From contig DATNEY010000059.1 of the NCBI GenBank assembly GCA_035606665.1, positions 1 to 31,538 of the forward strand: DNA of 31,538 bases, written 5' to 3'. How positions within the stretch are numbered: the stretch's first letter is position 1; each line of letters opens with the position of its first letter. Both the position numbers and the translations under genes were made by a program. Origin of the DNA: DASUGC01 sp035606665. GTDB taxonomy: Bacteria; Acidobacteriota; Vicinamibacteria; Vicinamibacterales; SCN-69-37. Below the pieces are notes generated by a model. It ran no database searches. It was not told the origin of the DNA and worked only from the letters and a program-made list of their open reading frames with translations. Shown piece after piece: positions 24,527 through 31,402 of this stretch.

Positions 24527-24944
24527 ACACGTCTCAGTCACCGAAGCCCACGCCCTCCAGCAGCAGGGCGGCACATACGTCGATGTGCGCTCGCGCGCCG
24601 AGTACGAAGCCGGCCATGCGGAGGGCGCGCTCAACGTCCCGCTGGCCGAGCGGACCGGCCCCAACCCGGACTTTATCCACGTCATGAAGGCGCTCTTTGC
24701 GCCCGACGCCAAGCTCCTCATCGGCTGCCAGGTCGGCGGGCGATCGATGCGCGCGGCAGGAATGCTCGAGTCGTTCGGGTTCAGCGACGTCAGCAACATC
24801 AAGGGCGGCTTCGCCGGTATGCGAGATCCGATGGGCCGCTCGATCGATCCGGGCTGGGAGGAGAGCGGCCTGCCGGTAGAGACCGGCGCGCCGGCCGGCC
24901 GGCGGTACGAAGACCTGGCCGCCAAGGCCGGCATCGACGAGTGA
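24519..24944 (+). CDS. Rhodanese-like sulfurtransferase
   Basis: 141 residues, single rhodanese domain. ATG at 24519 overlaps the amidase stop by 8 nt. The active-site loop is C70-Q-V-G-G-R-S, preceded by YVDVRSRAEYEAGHAEGALNVPL (the CH2A/CH2B elements of the family). The six-residue loop after Cys suits sulfur transfer. The C-terminal 40 residues (WEESGLPVETGAPAGRRYEDL) match the usual extension of small single-domain proteins. No signal peptide, so cytoplasmic. Overlap with genes on both sides, including GTGA with the downstream hydrolase, points to tight coexpression; the common pathway is unknown. Confidence 0.9.
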   Translation: MPKHVSVTEAHALQQQGGTYVDVRSRAEYEAGHAEGALNVPLAERTGPNPDFIHVMKALFAPDAKLLIGCQVGGRSMRAAGMLESFGFSDVSNIKGGFAGMRDPMGRSIDPGWEESGLPVETGAPAGRRYEDLAAKAGIDE

Positions 24945-25954
24945 TTGCCCCCGCGTTCCACGCGTGGGAACGCCGACTCGCGTCCGTCGATCAGAATCGC
25001 TTCGCACGTCCCTTCGAGTGGGGACTCGATTGGCTCGGACTACCCGCCGACTCGTCCGATCCCGCAGCGACAATCGCCCGCTTCTCGGCCGACGCGATGG
25101 CGGCGACTGACGCATTCTACGCGGCGCCTCGCCTTCCGGCGTCTGACTTCGACGGTGAGAATCTCGAATTCGAGAGCGCTGTCACCAGCCCGTTCCCCGT
25201 AAACAACCGTGTCCGGCTGCGCGTCTTCCCCGCCCGCGCGCGCGACAAAAGCCGCCCGACCCGGGCCGTGCTCGTGCTGCCGCAGTGGAACGCCGACGAG
25301 GGCGGCCATGTGGGACTGTGCAGGGGGCTCGCGTACTTCGGGATCACCGCGGTCCGCCTCGTGCTTCCGTATCACGAGCAGCGCCGCCCACCGCATCTTG
25401 AGCGGGCCGAGTACATCGTCAATTCGAACGTCGGCCAGACGCTCGTGGCCAACCGCCAGGCGGTGCTCGACGCACGCCGCGCGATCGACTGGATTGAGGA
25501 TCAGGGCTACACGCGGATCGGCATCATCGGCACCAGCCTCGGCTCGTGCCTCTCGATGCTCACGATGTCGCACGACACCCGCATCCGCGCCGGCGTCTTC
25601 AATCACATTTCGCCGTACTTCGCCGACGTCGTGTGGCGGGGACTCTCGACGACGCACGTGCACGACGGCCTCGAAGGCCACGTGACCCTCGAGGCTCTGC
25701 GCGAGTACTGGATGCCAATCAGCCCGTGGCCGTTCATCGACCGGGTCAAGGACAGACGCATCCTTCTGATCTATGCGCTGTACGACCTGACCTTCCCGGT
25801 CGACCTATCTCGAATGTTCCTGAAGGAGTTCACACGGCGCGGCGTGCCGCACAAAACCGCGGTGCTTCCCTGCGGGCACTACACGACGGGGAAGACACCG
25901 TTCAAGTTCATAGATGGGTACTACATCGTCAAGAACATGCTGCAGGAACTCTGA
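24941..25954 (+). CDS. ABHD18-like alpha/beta hydrolase
   Basis: 337 residues, start GTG at 24941 overlapping the rhodanese stop. The catalytic set is S199 (IIGTSLGSCLS), D282 (YALYDLTFPVD) and H313 (LPCGHYTTGKTPF), the pattern of PF09752. The N-terminal 60 residues (FEWGLDWLGLP) are a lid-like extension of this family. No signal peptide. Vertebrate ABHD18 has been linked to cardiolipin deacylation, and this window also has a cardiolipin synthase-like gene, but that link is speculative. The last codon joins an 8-bp repeat that fills the whole gap to the convergent 70-aa gene. Confidence 0.82.
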   Translation: MIAPAFHAWERRLASVDQNRFARPFEWGLDWLGLPADSSDPAATIARFSADAMAATDAFYAAPRLPASDFDGENLEFESAVTSPFPVNNRVRLRVFPARARDKSRPTRAVLVLPQWNADEGGHVGLCRGLAYFGITAVRLVLPYHEQRRPPHLERAEYIVNSNVGQTLVANRQAVLDARRAIDWIEDQGYTRIGIIGTSLGSCLSMLTMSHDTRIRAGVFNHISPYFADVVWRGLSTTHVHDGLEGHVTLEALREYWMPISPWPFIDRVKDRRILLIYALYDLTFPVDLSRMFLKEFTRRGVPHKTAVLPCGHYTTGKTPFKFIDGYYIVKNMLQEL

Positions 25955-25987
25955 CCCTTGGACCCTTGGACCCTTGGACCTTTGGAC
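25953..25987. repeat. 8-bp tandem repeat (GACCCTTG) at a convergent junction
   Basis: GACCCTTG at 25953-25960, 25961-25968 and 25969-25976, then GACCTTTG at 25977-25984 and GAC. The first copy contributes the last two bases of the hydrolase TGA stop, and the array ends at the TAG stop of the 70-aa gene (25989-25987). The intergenic space is thus entirely repeat. Copy number may vary between strains. Confidence 0.9.
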
Positions 25988-26199
25988 TACAGGTATTTGA
26001 TCAAACCCTGAATCGCGTCGTAGATGACCGACCCGATCGCCTGGACAAACGGGCTGATGTTGCCGGAGGCGAGATCGCTTGCGGCGTCGGCAGTACGGAC
26101 GGGGTCGGTGAGGAGCAGCCAGATGGTTGCGCCCGCGATCGTCGCAGCCATCAATCCAATGATGGCGACGAGACTCACACTGAATCGGACGAAGCTCAT
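25987..26199 (-). CDS. Small membrane protein of unknown function (70 aa)
   Basis: 70 residues from ATG at 26199-26197. One strong hydrophobic helix (about 8-30, VSLVAIIGLMAATIAGATIWLLL), then an acidic/Ser-rich stretch (TADAASDLASGN), then a second amphipathic helix (IGSVIYDAIQGLIKYL). I do not recognise a family. It lies 45 nt after the end of the quinone reductase gene on the same strand. The tail could pack against a membrane or partner. Codon use looks like neighbouring genes, so it is probably real, though short. Confidence 0.55.
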   Translation of the reverse strand: MSFVRFSVSLVAIIGLMAATIAGATIWLLLTDPVRTADAASDLASGNISPFVQAIGSVIYDAIQGLIKYL

Positions 26200-26243
26200 G
26201 GCCTCAGCCAGTCTAGCACCGCCTTTTGGCGGCATTGACGGTG

Positions 26244-27272
26244 TTACGGGACTAAAACGATCTTTCCGAAGTGCCCGGATGACTCGAGTGTCTTCTGCGC
26301 GCGCGCCGCGTCGGCGAGAGGGAACGTCGAGTCCACCACGGGCGCGAACCGGCCACGGAAGAACAATGCCGCCGCCCGCAGGAGCTCCGCCTTCCCGCCC
26401 ATGTACGACCCGAGCACGGAGAGCTGCCGCGCGAACAGGTGTCGCAAGTCGAGCGCCGTCTCGTGTCCGGTGGTCGCGCCGCACGTTACCACCCGCCCGC
26501 CGCGCGCCAGGCATTTGAGACTCTTCTCCCACGTGGCTGCTCCGACGTGTTCGACGACAACATCGACGCCGCGGTTGGTGGTGAGCTGACGAACGCGCTG
26601 GACGATGTTTTCGTCATAGTGGTCGATGACCTCGTCAGCCCCGAGCTCCCTTGCCTTCGCGATCTTGTCGGCGCCGCCGGCCGTCGCAATCACTCGCGCC
26701 TGCATCAGCCGTGCAATCTGAACCGCGGCCTGCCCGACGCCACTGCCCGCGGCGAGCACGAGCACGGTCTCGCCAGCAGTGACGTGCGCGCGCGACTGCA
26801 GCATGTGCCACGCCGTCAGAAATGCCAGCGGAAACGCGGCGGCCTCTATGTCGCCGATATGGTCCGGCAACGCGATGAGGTTCTGCACCGGCACCGCAAC
26901 AAACTCCGCATAGCCGCCCGCCGACTGGTAGCCCAGTACGTCGTAGCGCGGACAATAGTTGTCGCGCCCGGCGAGGCAGGCGGGACACCGCCCACAGCTG
27001 AGTCCCGGCTGCACCATCACGCGCTGCCCTGTCTTCCACTCGGGCGCGTCGCTCGCAACGTCTGCGACCTCACCAGCGACGTCAGCCCCGGATATGTGCG
27101 GCATCGGAATCGTGACGCGCTCGAGGCCCCGCCGCTGCCAGAGATCGAGGTAGTTCAGCGCGCAGGCCCGAACCCTGACGACGGCCCAGCCGGAACGCAC
27201 CACTGGATCTGGCGCCGTCTCGTACACCAGGACGTCCGTCCCGCCATGACGATGAAACCGCACCGCCTTCAT
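26244..27272 (-). CDS. Zinc-type medium-chain NADPH:quinone oxidoreductase-like dehydrogenase
   Basis: 342 residues, cytoplasmic. ATG at 27272-27270 gives the usual family start MKAVRFHRHGG. Structural zinc cysteines are C93, C96, C99 and C107. The catalytic-zinc position usually GxCGTD reads CALNYLDLW and the GHE motif is replaced (HISGADVAG), so the catalytic zinc is probably absent, as in quinone oxidoreductase or enoyl reductase-like members. The Rossmann motif is AGSGVG (175-180). Possible reactions are reduction of quinones or alpha,beta-unsaturated carbonyls. The substrate is unknown. The 348-bp spacer upstream is filled with repeats. Confidence 0.85.
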   Translation of the reverse strand: MKAVRFHRHGGTDVLVYETAPDPVVRSGWAVVRVRACALNYLDLWQRRGLERVTIPMPHISGADVAGEVADVASDAPEWKTGQRVMVQPGLSCGRCPACLAGRDNYCPRYDVLGYQSAGGYAEFVAVPVQNLIALPDHIGDIEAAAFPLAFLTAWHMLQSRAHVTAGETVLVLAAGSGVGQAAVQIARLMQARVIATAGGADKIAKARELGADEVIDHYDENIVQRVRQLTTNRGVDVVVEHVGAATWEKSLKCLARGGRVVTCGATTGHETALDLRHLFARQLSVLGSYMGGKAELLRAAALFFRGRFAPVVDSTFPLADAARAQKTLESSGHFGKIVLVP

Positions 27273-27363
27273 GGCGTGGATAGTACCGTGCGGAACGCTC
27301 CGCAGTATCAATAACGCGCACGCGGCACGCGGGTTAACAGGGGAATCAACGAAGAGCTTTCAA

Positions 27364-27430
27364 CATGGAGGGCATGGAGGTACATGAAGCTTGGAGACAT
27401 GAAGACATGAAGACTGCAGGACTGATGGAG
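27364..27430. repeat. ACATGAAG/GCATGGAGG short repeat patch
   Basis: ACATGGAGG, GCATGGAGG, then ACATGAAG three times (one at 27383, two in tandem at 27397-27412) and ACTGCAGG/ACTGATGGAG. The unit is about 8 bp. It shares the 12-mer ACATGAAGACTG with the inverted repeat at the pyk start. It directly abuts the large inverted repeat. Confidence 0.7.
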
Positions 27431-27572
27431 CCGGGTCTGGTGGCCCGGCTTCGCCGGGCTAGCTGACGTGGGAGAGACGGGAGAACGCAAGAGCCAGGAG
27501 ATAGGACAGTGCTCTTGCGTTCTCCCGTCTCTCCCACGTCAGCCGGCCGCCGCAGGCGGCCGCCAGACCCGG
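27431..27572. repeat. 142-bp nested inverted repeat, four-way-junction architecture
   Basis: The outer 10-bp repeat is CCGGGTCTGG (27431-27440) with CCAGACCCGG (27563-27572). The core is a perfect 33-bp repeat (27462-27494 with 27511-27543) around a 16-nt spacer (27495-27510). Left hairpin: 27444-27449/27453-27458, loop TTC. Right hairpin: 27545-27551/27555-27561, loop GCA. The two inner hairpins are unlike each other. Folded, this gives outer stem, side hairpin, long stem and second side hairpin. It could terminate the M16 operon upstream on the minus strand. No coding capacity and no obvious target-site duplication. Confidence 0.9.
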
Positions 27573-27620
27573 ACCTCGGGCACCCTACTTGGCCCTACAC
27601 GTTGAAATGCTTTGCCGGAA

Positions 27621-28973
27621 TCAGAACTCAGGTGCGATCTCGGCGATCGGCCGGCCGAGGGACTCGAGACCGGTGCCGATGCGGGTGCGATCGCCGACAA
27701 CGACGAGCGCCGAGTCGTCGGGGCGGAGAAACTGCCGTGCCGTGCGCGTGACGACGTCGGGCGTCAGCGCTTCTATCGCCGGTACGAATCGATCGAAGGT
27801 GTCCTCGGGCAGTCCATAGCTCACGAGCTCCGACATCGCCCGGACGAGGTGGCCGGCGGTCTCGAAGTGCCGGCCGTAGCCGCGGGCAAGCGCGGCCTGA
27901 GCGCGGCCCAGCTCATCCTCGGTGATGGAACCCTCTGCCTGTATGCCCCGCGTCTCGCGCAGGACCTCGGCCAGTGCCACGGCGGTCGCATCGCTCTGGA
28001 CGCTGGCTTCGCAGGAGTAGACTCCGCCCACCCGCCGCATATCGAACGATGTCCGGGCGCCATAGGTGATGGCGCGCTCCTCACGCAGGTTGCGATTGAT
28101 ACGGCTCATGAACTGGCCACCGAGGATCGCATTGAGCGCGACGAGTGCGGGATAGTCGCCCGTCCTCCGGGCCGGGCCGCCGTGGCCGGCGCGTATCTCC
28201 GACTGCGGTGCGTCCGGCCAGGCCACGAAGAGGATGTCCGGTGCCTGCTGAAACACCGGGACCGGCGTCTCCCGGGGAGGATTTCCGGCGGCGACCCAGT
28301 CTCCCAGAGCAGCCTCACACGCATCGAGTGCGCGTACCGGCTGAATGTCTCCGGCAACGAGAATGGCAGCCGTCGATGGATGCCAGGCACTTGCCCAGCA
28401 CGCGCGGACATCATCGAGCGTGACGCGTTCAGCAGCACGCGTCGTACCGAGCGCACCACGGCCATACGGGTGCTGCCCATAGATGGCGGAGAGCAGCGCG
28501 CGATCGGCAGCCGCCGCCGGTGTCCTTGCCAACTGCTTCAGACGGCTGAGGCGCAGATCCCGAACTCGAGCGAAGTCCGGCGCCGCCATGCGCGGCCGTC
28601 GAATCACGTCAGCCATGATCGCGAGCGCCCGATCGAAGTACTTCGACAGGGTCGTGAGGGTGAGTGACGCGGTGTCAGTACCTGTCTCGGTCGAAAGATT
28701 CGCGCCGATTCGAGCCAGCGCATCTGAGAGCTCGATAGCGTCGTACGATCCGGCACCTTCCGTGAGCAGCGCCGACGTGAGGGTGGCGAGCCCGGGCAAC
28801 TCAGGCGGATCGATCGCGGTGCCGGCCTCGACGAGGCAGGTCACCGTGACGACCGGCACTGCGGTGTGCTCGATGGCCCAGAGACGCAATCCGCCTCCGA
28901 GCCTGCGGCGCTGCACGCCAGGGAACAGCACGGAGGTCGGAGCGCCGACGGTGGGAATGGTGAATCTAGACAT
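27621..28973 (-). CDS. M16 peptidase family, non-catalytic partner subunit
   Basis: 450 residues from ATG at 28973-28971; a TTG at 28982 would add three residues. The zinc motif HxxEH is replaced: where the catalytic partner has GLAHLFEH this protein has GLATLTSA, so it cannot bind zinc that way. It keeps the M16 C-terminal Arg/Tyr substrate-recognition motif (RNLREERAITYG, R297 and Y304). This is typical of the beta-type subunit of bacterial two-subunit M16 peptidases, which pair with an active subunit much as in mitochondrial processing peptidase. No signal peptide was seen, so location is uncertain. It follows the catalytic M16 gene across a 7-bp tandem repeat. Confidence 0.88.
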   Translation of the reverse strand: MSRFTIPTVGAPTSVLFPGVQRRRLGGGLRLWAIEHTAVPVVTVTCLVEAGTAIDPPELPGLATLTSALLTEGAGSYDAIELSDALARIGANLSTETGTDTASLTLTTLSKYFDRALAIMADVIRRPRMAAPDFARVRDLRLSRLKQLARTPAAAADRALLSAIYGQHPYGRGALGTTRAAERVTLDDVRACWASAWHPSTAAILVAGDIQPVRALDACEAALGDWVAAGNPPRETPVPVFQQAPDILFVAWPDAPQSEIRAGHGGPARRTGDYPALVALNAILGGQFMSRINRNLREERAITYGARTSFDMRRVGGVYSCEASVQSDATAVALAEVLRETRGIQAEGSITEDELGRAQAALARGYGRHFETAGHLVRAMSELVSYGLPEDTFDRFVPAIEALTPDVVTRTARQFLRPDDSALVVVGDRTRIGTGLESLGRPIAEIAPEF

Positions 28974-28981
28974 CGTGATCA

Positions 28982-29009
28982 AGTTCGAAGTTCAAAGTTC
29001 GAAGTTCGA
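28982..29009. repeat. 7-bp tandem repeat (AGTTCGA) between the two M16 genes
   Basis: AGTTCGA (28982-28988), AGTTCAA (28989-28995), AGTTCGA (28996-29002) and AGTTCGA (29003-29009). It fills the gap between the catalytic M16 stop (29012) and the start of the second M16 gene, within the operon, so it is transcribed. It holds no Shine-Dalgarno sequence for the downstream start. Confidence 0.9.
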
Positions 29010-29011
29010 GC

Positions 29012-30268
29012 TCACTTCGGCACCACCATCAGCTCGACCGCTTTGCGCGGATCGAGGAACTTCCGCGCGGCCGTCTGCACGGTGGCCTGAGTGGCCGCGA
29101 GATACCGCGCGAGATCCTCGTCGAACGAGTCCGGCTGTCCCAGGAAAACGTTGTAGGCATTGAGTTGATCGGCCTTACCGCCAAAACCGCCAAGTGATTG
29201 CAGCCGGTAGACGAATGCGGCTTCGGCACGGGCCCGGCCGCGCTCGAGCTCGGCGTCGTCCGGCCCGCCGTCCCGCAACCGGTCCAGTTCTTCAGAGATG
29301 GCCGTCCGAACGTCGTCTGGATTCTGCCCGGGCGCGACAGTCGCGACGATTTGGAACTGGCCGCAGAGCTCGCGCGAGCTCTGGGCCGCGGAGACTTCGG
29401 TCGCCAAACGGCGATCGTGGACGAGGCGCCGGTACAGCCGCGATGTCCGGCCTGTCGAGAGCAGGTCCGCAGCCAGGTCGAGGTCCGCGTCGGCGGCGGC
29501 GAAGAGCGGCGGGGACGGCCACGTCAGATATAGGCGTACGAGGTCGACGCGATCCTCGATGACGAGGCGTTCGTGTCGAGCTGCCACCTCCGAGGCGACA
29601 ACTGGAGCGATCGCGGGACCGGACGGGATCTCACCGAACAAATCAGCCGCCATGCCGAAGGCGTCGCCCGCGGTGACGTCGCCCGCGATTACCAGCGAGG
29701 CATTGCCGGGATGGTAGAACCGCTTGAAGAACGCGTGCGCGTCCGCGACCGTCGCGGCGTTGAGATCCTCGACTTCGCCGATGGGCAGCCATGAATACGG
29801 ATGACCGTTCGGAAAGACCGCGCGCGCGATCGAGAACGGGACGAGTCCGTACGGGCGATTCTCATAGTTCTGCCGTCGCTCGTTCAGGACGACGCCGCGC
29901 TGCGCCTCGAACCGATGCGACGTCACGGCAGGCAGCAGCCAGCCCATGCGATCGGCTTCCATCCACAGCGCCAGTCGCAGCGCCTCGGTGGGAACGACTT
30001 CCCAGTAGTCCGTTCGATCCGCGCTCGTCGAACCGTTGATGGACGCGCCTGCGGCCTGGAGCGGCGCGAAGTAGCTCTGTGGCTGATGCTCGGACCCTTC
30101 GAACATCAGGTGCTCGAACAGATGCGCGAGCCCTGTCTGGCCGGGTTGCTCGTTCTTGGATCCGACGTGATACCAGATGCTTACCGCGACGAGCGGAACA
30201 CGGCGGTCTTCGTGGACGATCACCTGCAGGCCGTTTGGCAGGACCTGCTTCTCGAACGCGACTCTCAC
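29012..30268 (-). CDS. M16 metallopeptidase, catalytic subunit
   Basis: 418 residues. The inverted zinc motif H49-L-F-E52-H53 is intact and E130 (VVLNERRQNYEN) is the distal ligand, at the usual spacing of about 76. The four-domain M16 halves are complete with the FYHPGNASLVIAGDV and TGRTSRLYRRLVHDR segments. No signal peptide; family members may be cytoplasmic or, with unusual export, periplasmic. The start is GTG at 30268-30266 overlapping the Mrp stop (GTGA). With the downstream inactive subunit it should form a heterodimeric peptidase that degrades peptides or processes precursors. Confidence 0.92.
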   Translation of the reverse strand: MRVAFEKQVLPNGLQVIVHEDRRVPLVAVSIWYHVGSKNEQPGQTGLAHLFEHLMFEGSEHQPQSYFAPLQAAGASINGSTSADRTDYWEVVPTEALRLALWMEADRMGWLLPAVTSHRFEAQRGVVLNERRQNYENRPYGLVPFSIARAVFPNGHPYSWLPIGEVEDLNAATVADAHAFFKRFYHPGNASLVIAGDVTAGDAFGMAADLFGEIPSGPAIAPVVASEVAARHERLVIEDRVDLVRLYLTWPSPPLFAAADADLDLAADLLSTGRTSRLYRRLVHDRRLATEVSAAQSSRELCGQFQIVATVAPGQNPDDVRTAISEELDRLRDGGPDDAELERGRARAEAAFVYRLQSLGGFGGKADQLNAYNVFLGQPDSFDEDLARYLAATQATVQTAARKFLDPRKAVELMVVPK

Positions 30269-31344
30269 ACCTGCACGAGCGGAATTGCTCTTCTGACGTG
30301 CGCGGAAATGGAGATCTGCTGGGCCACGCGTTCAGCCGCGGCGACAATCGCGCGCGCGGGGACGGACTCGGGCTCCCCGATCACAATGGGCACGCCCGAG
30401 TCCCCGCCCTTGCGCACGGGGGCGTAAAGCGGAATGTCACCAAGGAACGGTACTGAGAGTTCCTTCGCCAGCGCCTCGCCTCCGCCGCGGCCGAACAAGT
30501 CGGCTTCCTCGCCGCAACGCTGGCAGGCGAAATAGCTCATGTTCTCGATGAGGCCGAGCGTCGGAATGTTCAGCTTGCGGTACATCGAGACCGCGCGGCG
30601 CGTGTCCGCGAGCGAGACTGTCTGCGGCGTCGTGACCAGCACGGCGCCCGCGACCGGCACGGACTGACTGAGGCTCAGCGCGATGTCGCCCGTGCCAGGC
30701 GGCATGTCGACGAGCAGGTAGTCGATCTGGCTCCAGGCCGCGTCGCGAAAGAACTGTTGAATGGCGCCATGCAGCATCGGTCCACGCCAGATCACCGGCG
30801 AGTCGTCTTCCGTGAGGAATCCCATCGAGACGACCTGCAGGCCGTACCGCTCCGCGGGCACGATCTTCTTACCGTCGGTCTCGAGCTTCGTCTTGAGGCC
30901 GAGCATGATGGGCACGTTTGGACCGTACATGTCGCCGTCGAGCAGCGCGACGCGGCTGCCCAACTGCGCGAGCGCAACCGCGAGGTTCACGGCAAGCGTG
31001 GTCTTGCCAACGCCGCCCTTGCCGGCGCCCACCGCGATGATGTTCTTCACGCCTTCGACCGGCGCGCGGCCAAGCTCGGGGCGCCCCACCGCGCGCACCT
31101 GCGCCGTCATCTCAATCTCGAGCGACGAGACGCCGGGAATCGCGGAGACGACGGAGCGAGCCTGTTCCTTGAGCAGATCCTTGACCGGGCACGCCGGCGT
31201 CGTGAGCTCGATGGCGAACGACACGGCGCCGCCCTTGATCTCCAAGCGCTTCACGAAATCGAGCGCGACGATGTCCTTATGAAGGTCGGGATCCTTGACC
31301 GCCTTCAGCGCTTCGAGGACGGCCTCTCGTGTGACTTCACTCAT
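30265..31344 (-). CDS. Mrp/ApbC-type iron-sulfur cluster carrier ATPase with N-terminal MIP18 domain
   Basis: 359 residues, cytoplasmic P-loop scaffold/carrier for Fe-S clusters. Residues about 5-80 are the MIP18 (DUF59) domain. The deviant Walker A is GKGGVGKTT (K109, K114), DGDMYGPNVP follows, and the cluster-binding CxxC is C274-Q-R-C277. ATG at 31344-31342. Transcription continues into the overlapping M16 peptidases, an arrangement for which I know no established role. The region upstream is disrupted by an IS5-family end 59 bp from the start codon, so its native promoter may have been lost or separated. Confidence 0.93.
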   Translation of the reverse strand: MSEVTREAVLEALKAVKDPDLHKDIVALDFVKRLEIKGGAVSFAIELTTPACPVKDLLKEQARSVVSAIPGVSSLEIEMTAQVRAVGRPELGRAPVEGVKNIIAVGAGKGGVGKTTLAVNLAVALAQLGSRVALLDGDMYGPNVPIMLGLKTKLETDGKKIVPAERYGLQVVSMGFLTEDDSPVIWRGPMLHGAIQQFFRDAAWSQIDYLLVDMPPGTGDIALSLSQSVPVAGAVLVTTPQTVSLADTRRAVSMYRKLNIPTLGLIENMSYFACQRCGEEADLFGRGGGEALAKELSVPFLGDIPLYAPVRKGGDSGVPIVIGEPESVPARAIVAAAERVAQQISISAHVRRAIPLVQV

Positions 31345-31362
31345 GGGTCAATTGTCCCTCAC

Positions 31363-31396
31363 GCCGGGCCTGAAGGCCCGGCCTACGTAGGCCGGG
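31363..31396. repeat. REP-like double palindrome upstream of mrp
   Basis: Hairpin GCCGGGCC (31363-31370), TGAA loop, GGCCCGGC (31375-31382) overlaps a perfect 20-bp palindrome at 31377-31396 centred on CTACGTAG. It contains CCCGGCCTACG (31377-31387), also present at 5246-5256. After it, GGCTTTA looks like the first half of a further hairpin interrupted by the insertion sequence. Confidence 0.8.
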
Positions 31397-31402
31397 GCTT
31401 TA

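Larger units (their letters stand above)
27273..27620. other. 348-bp spacer, mostly repeats
   Basis: No gene or tRNA seen. From left: about 90 bp without clear features (27273-27363), a short-unit repeat patch (27364-27430), the large inverted repeat (27431-27572) and 48 bp before the M16 stop. Any promoter for the quinone oxidoreductase-like gene must lie in the first part; none is obvious. Confidence 0.7.

Noticed and set aside
27431..27572. MITE or insertion sequence
   Set aside because: No target-site duplication or transposase-like ends found; the core repeats nearly meet at the centre.
25953..29009. CRISPR array
   Set aside because: Units are 7-8 bp without spacers and no cas gene is present.
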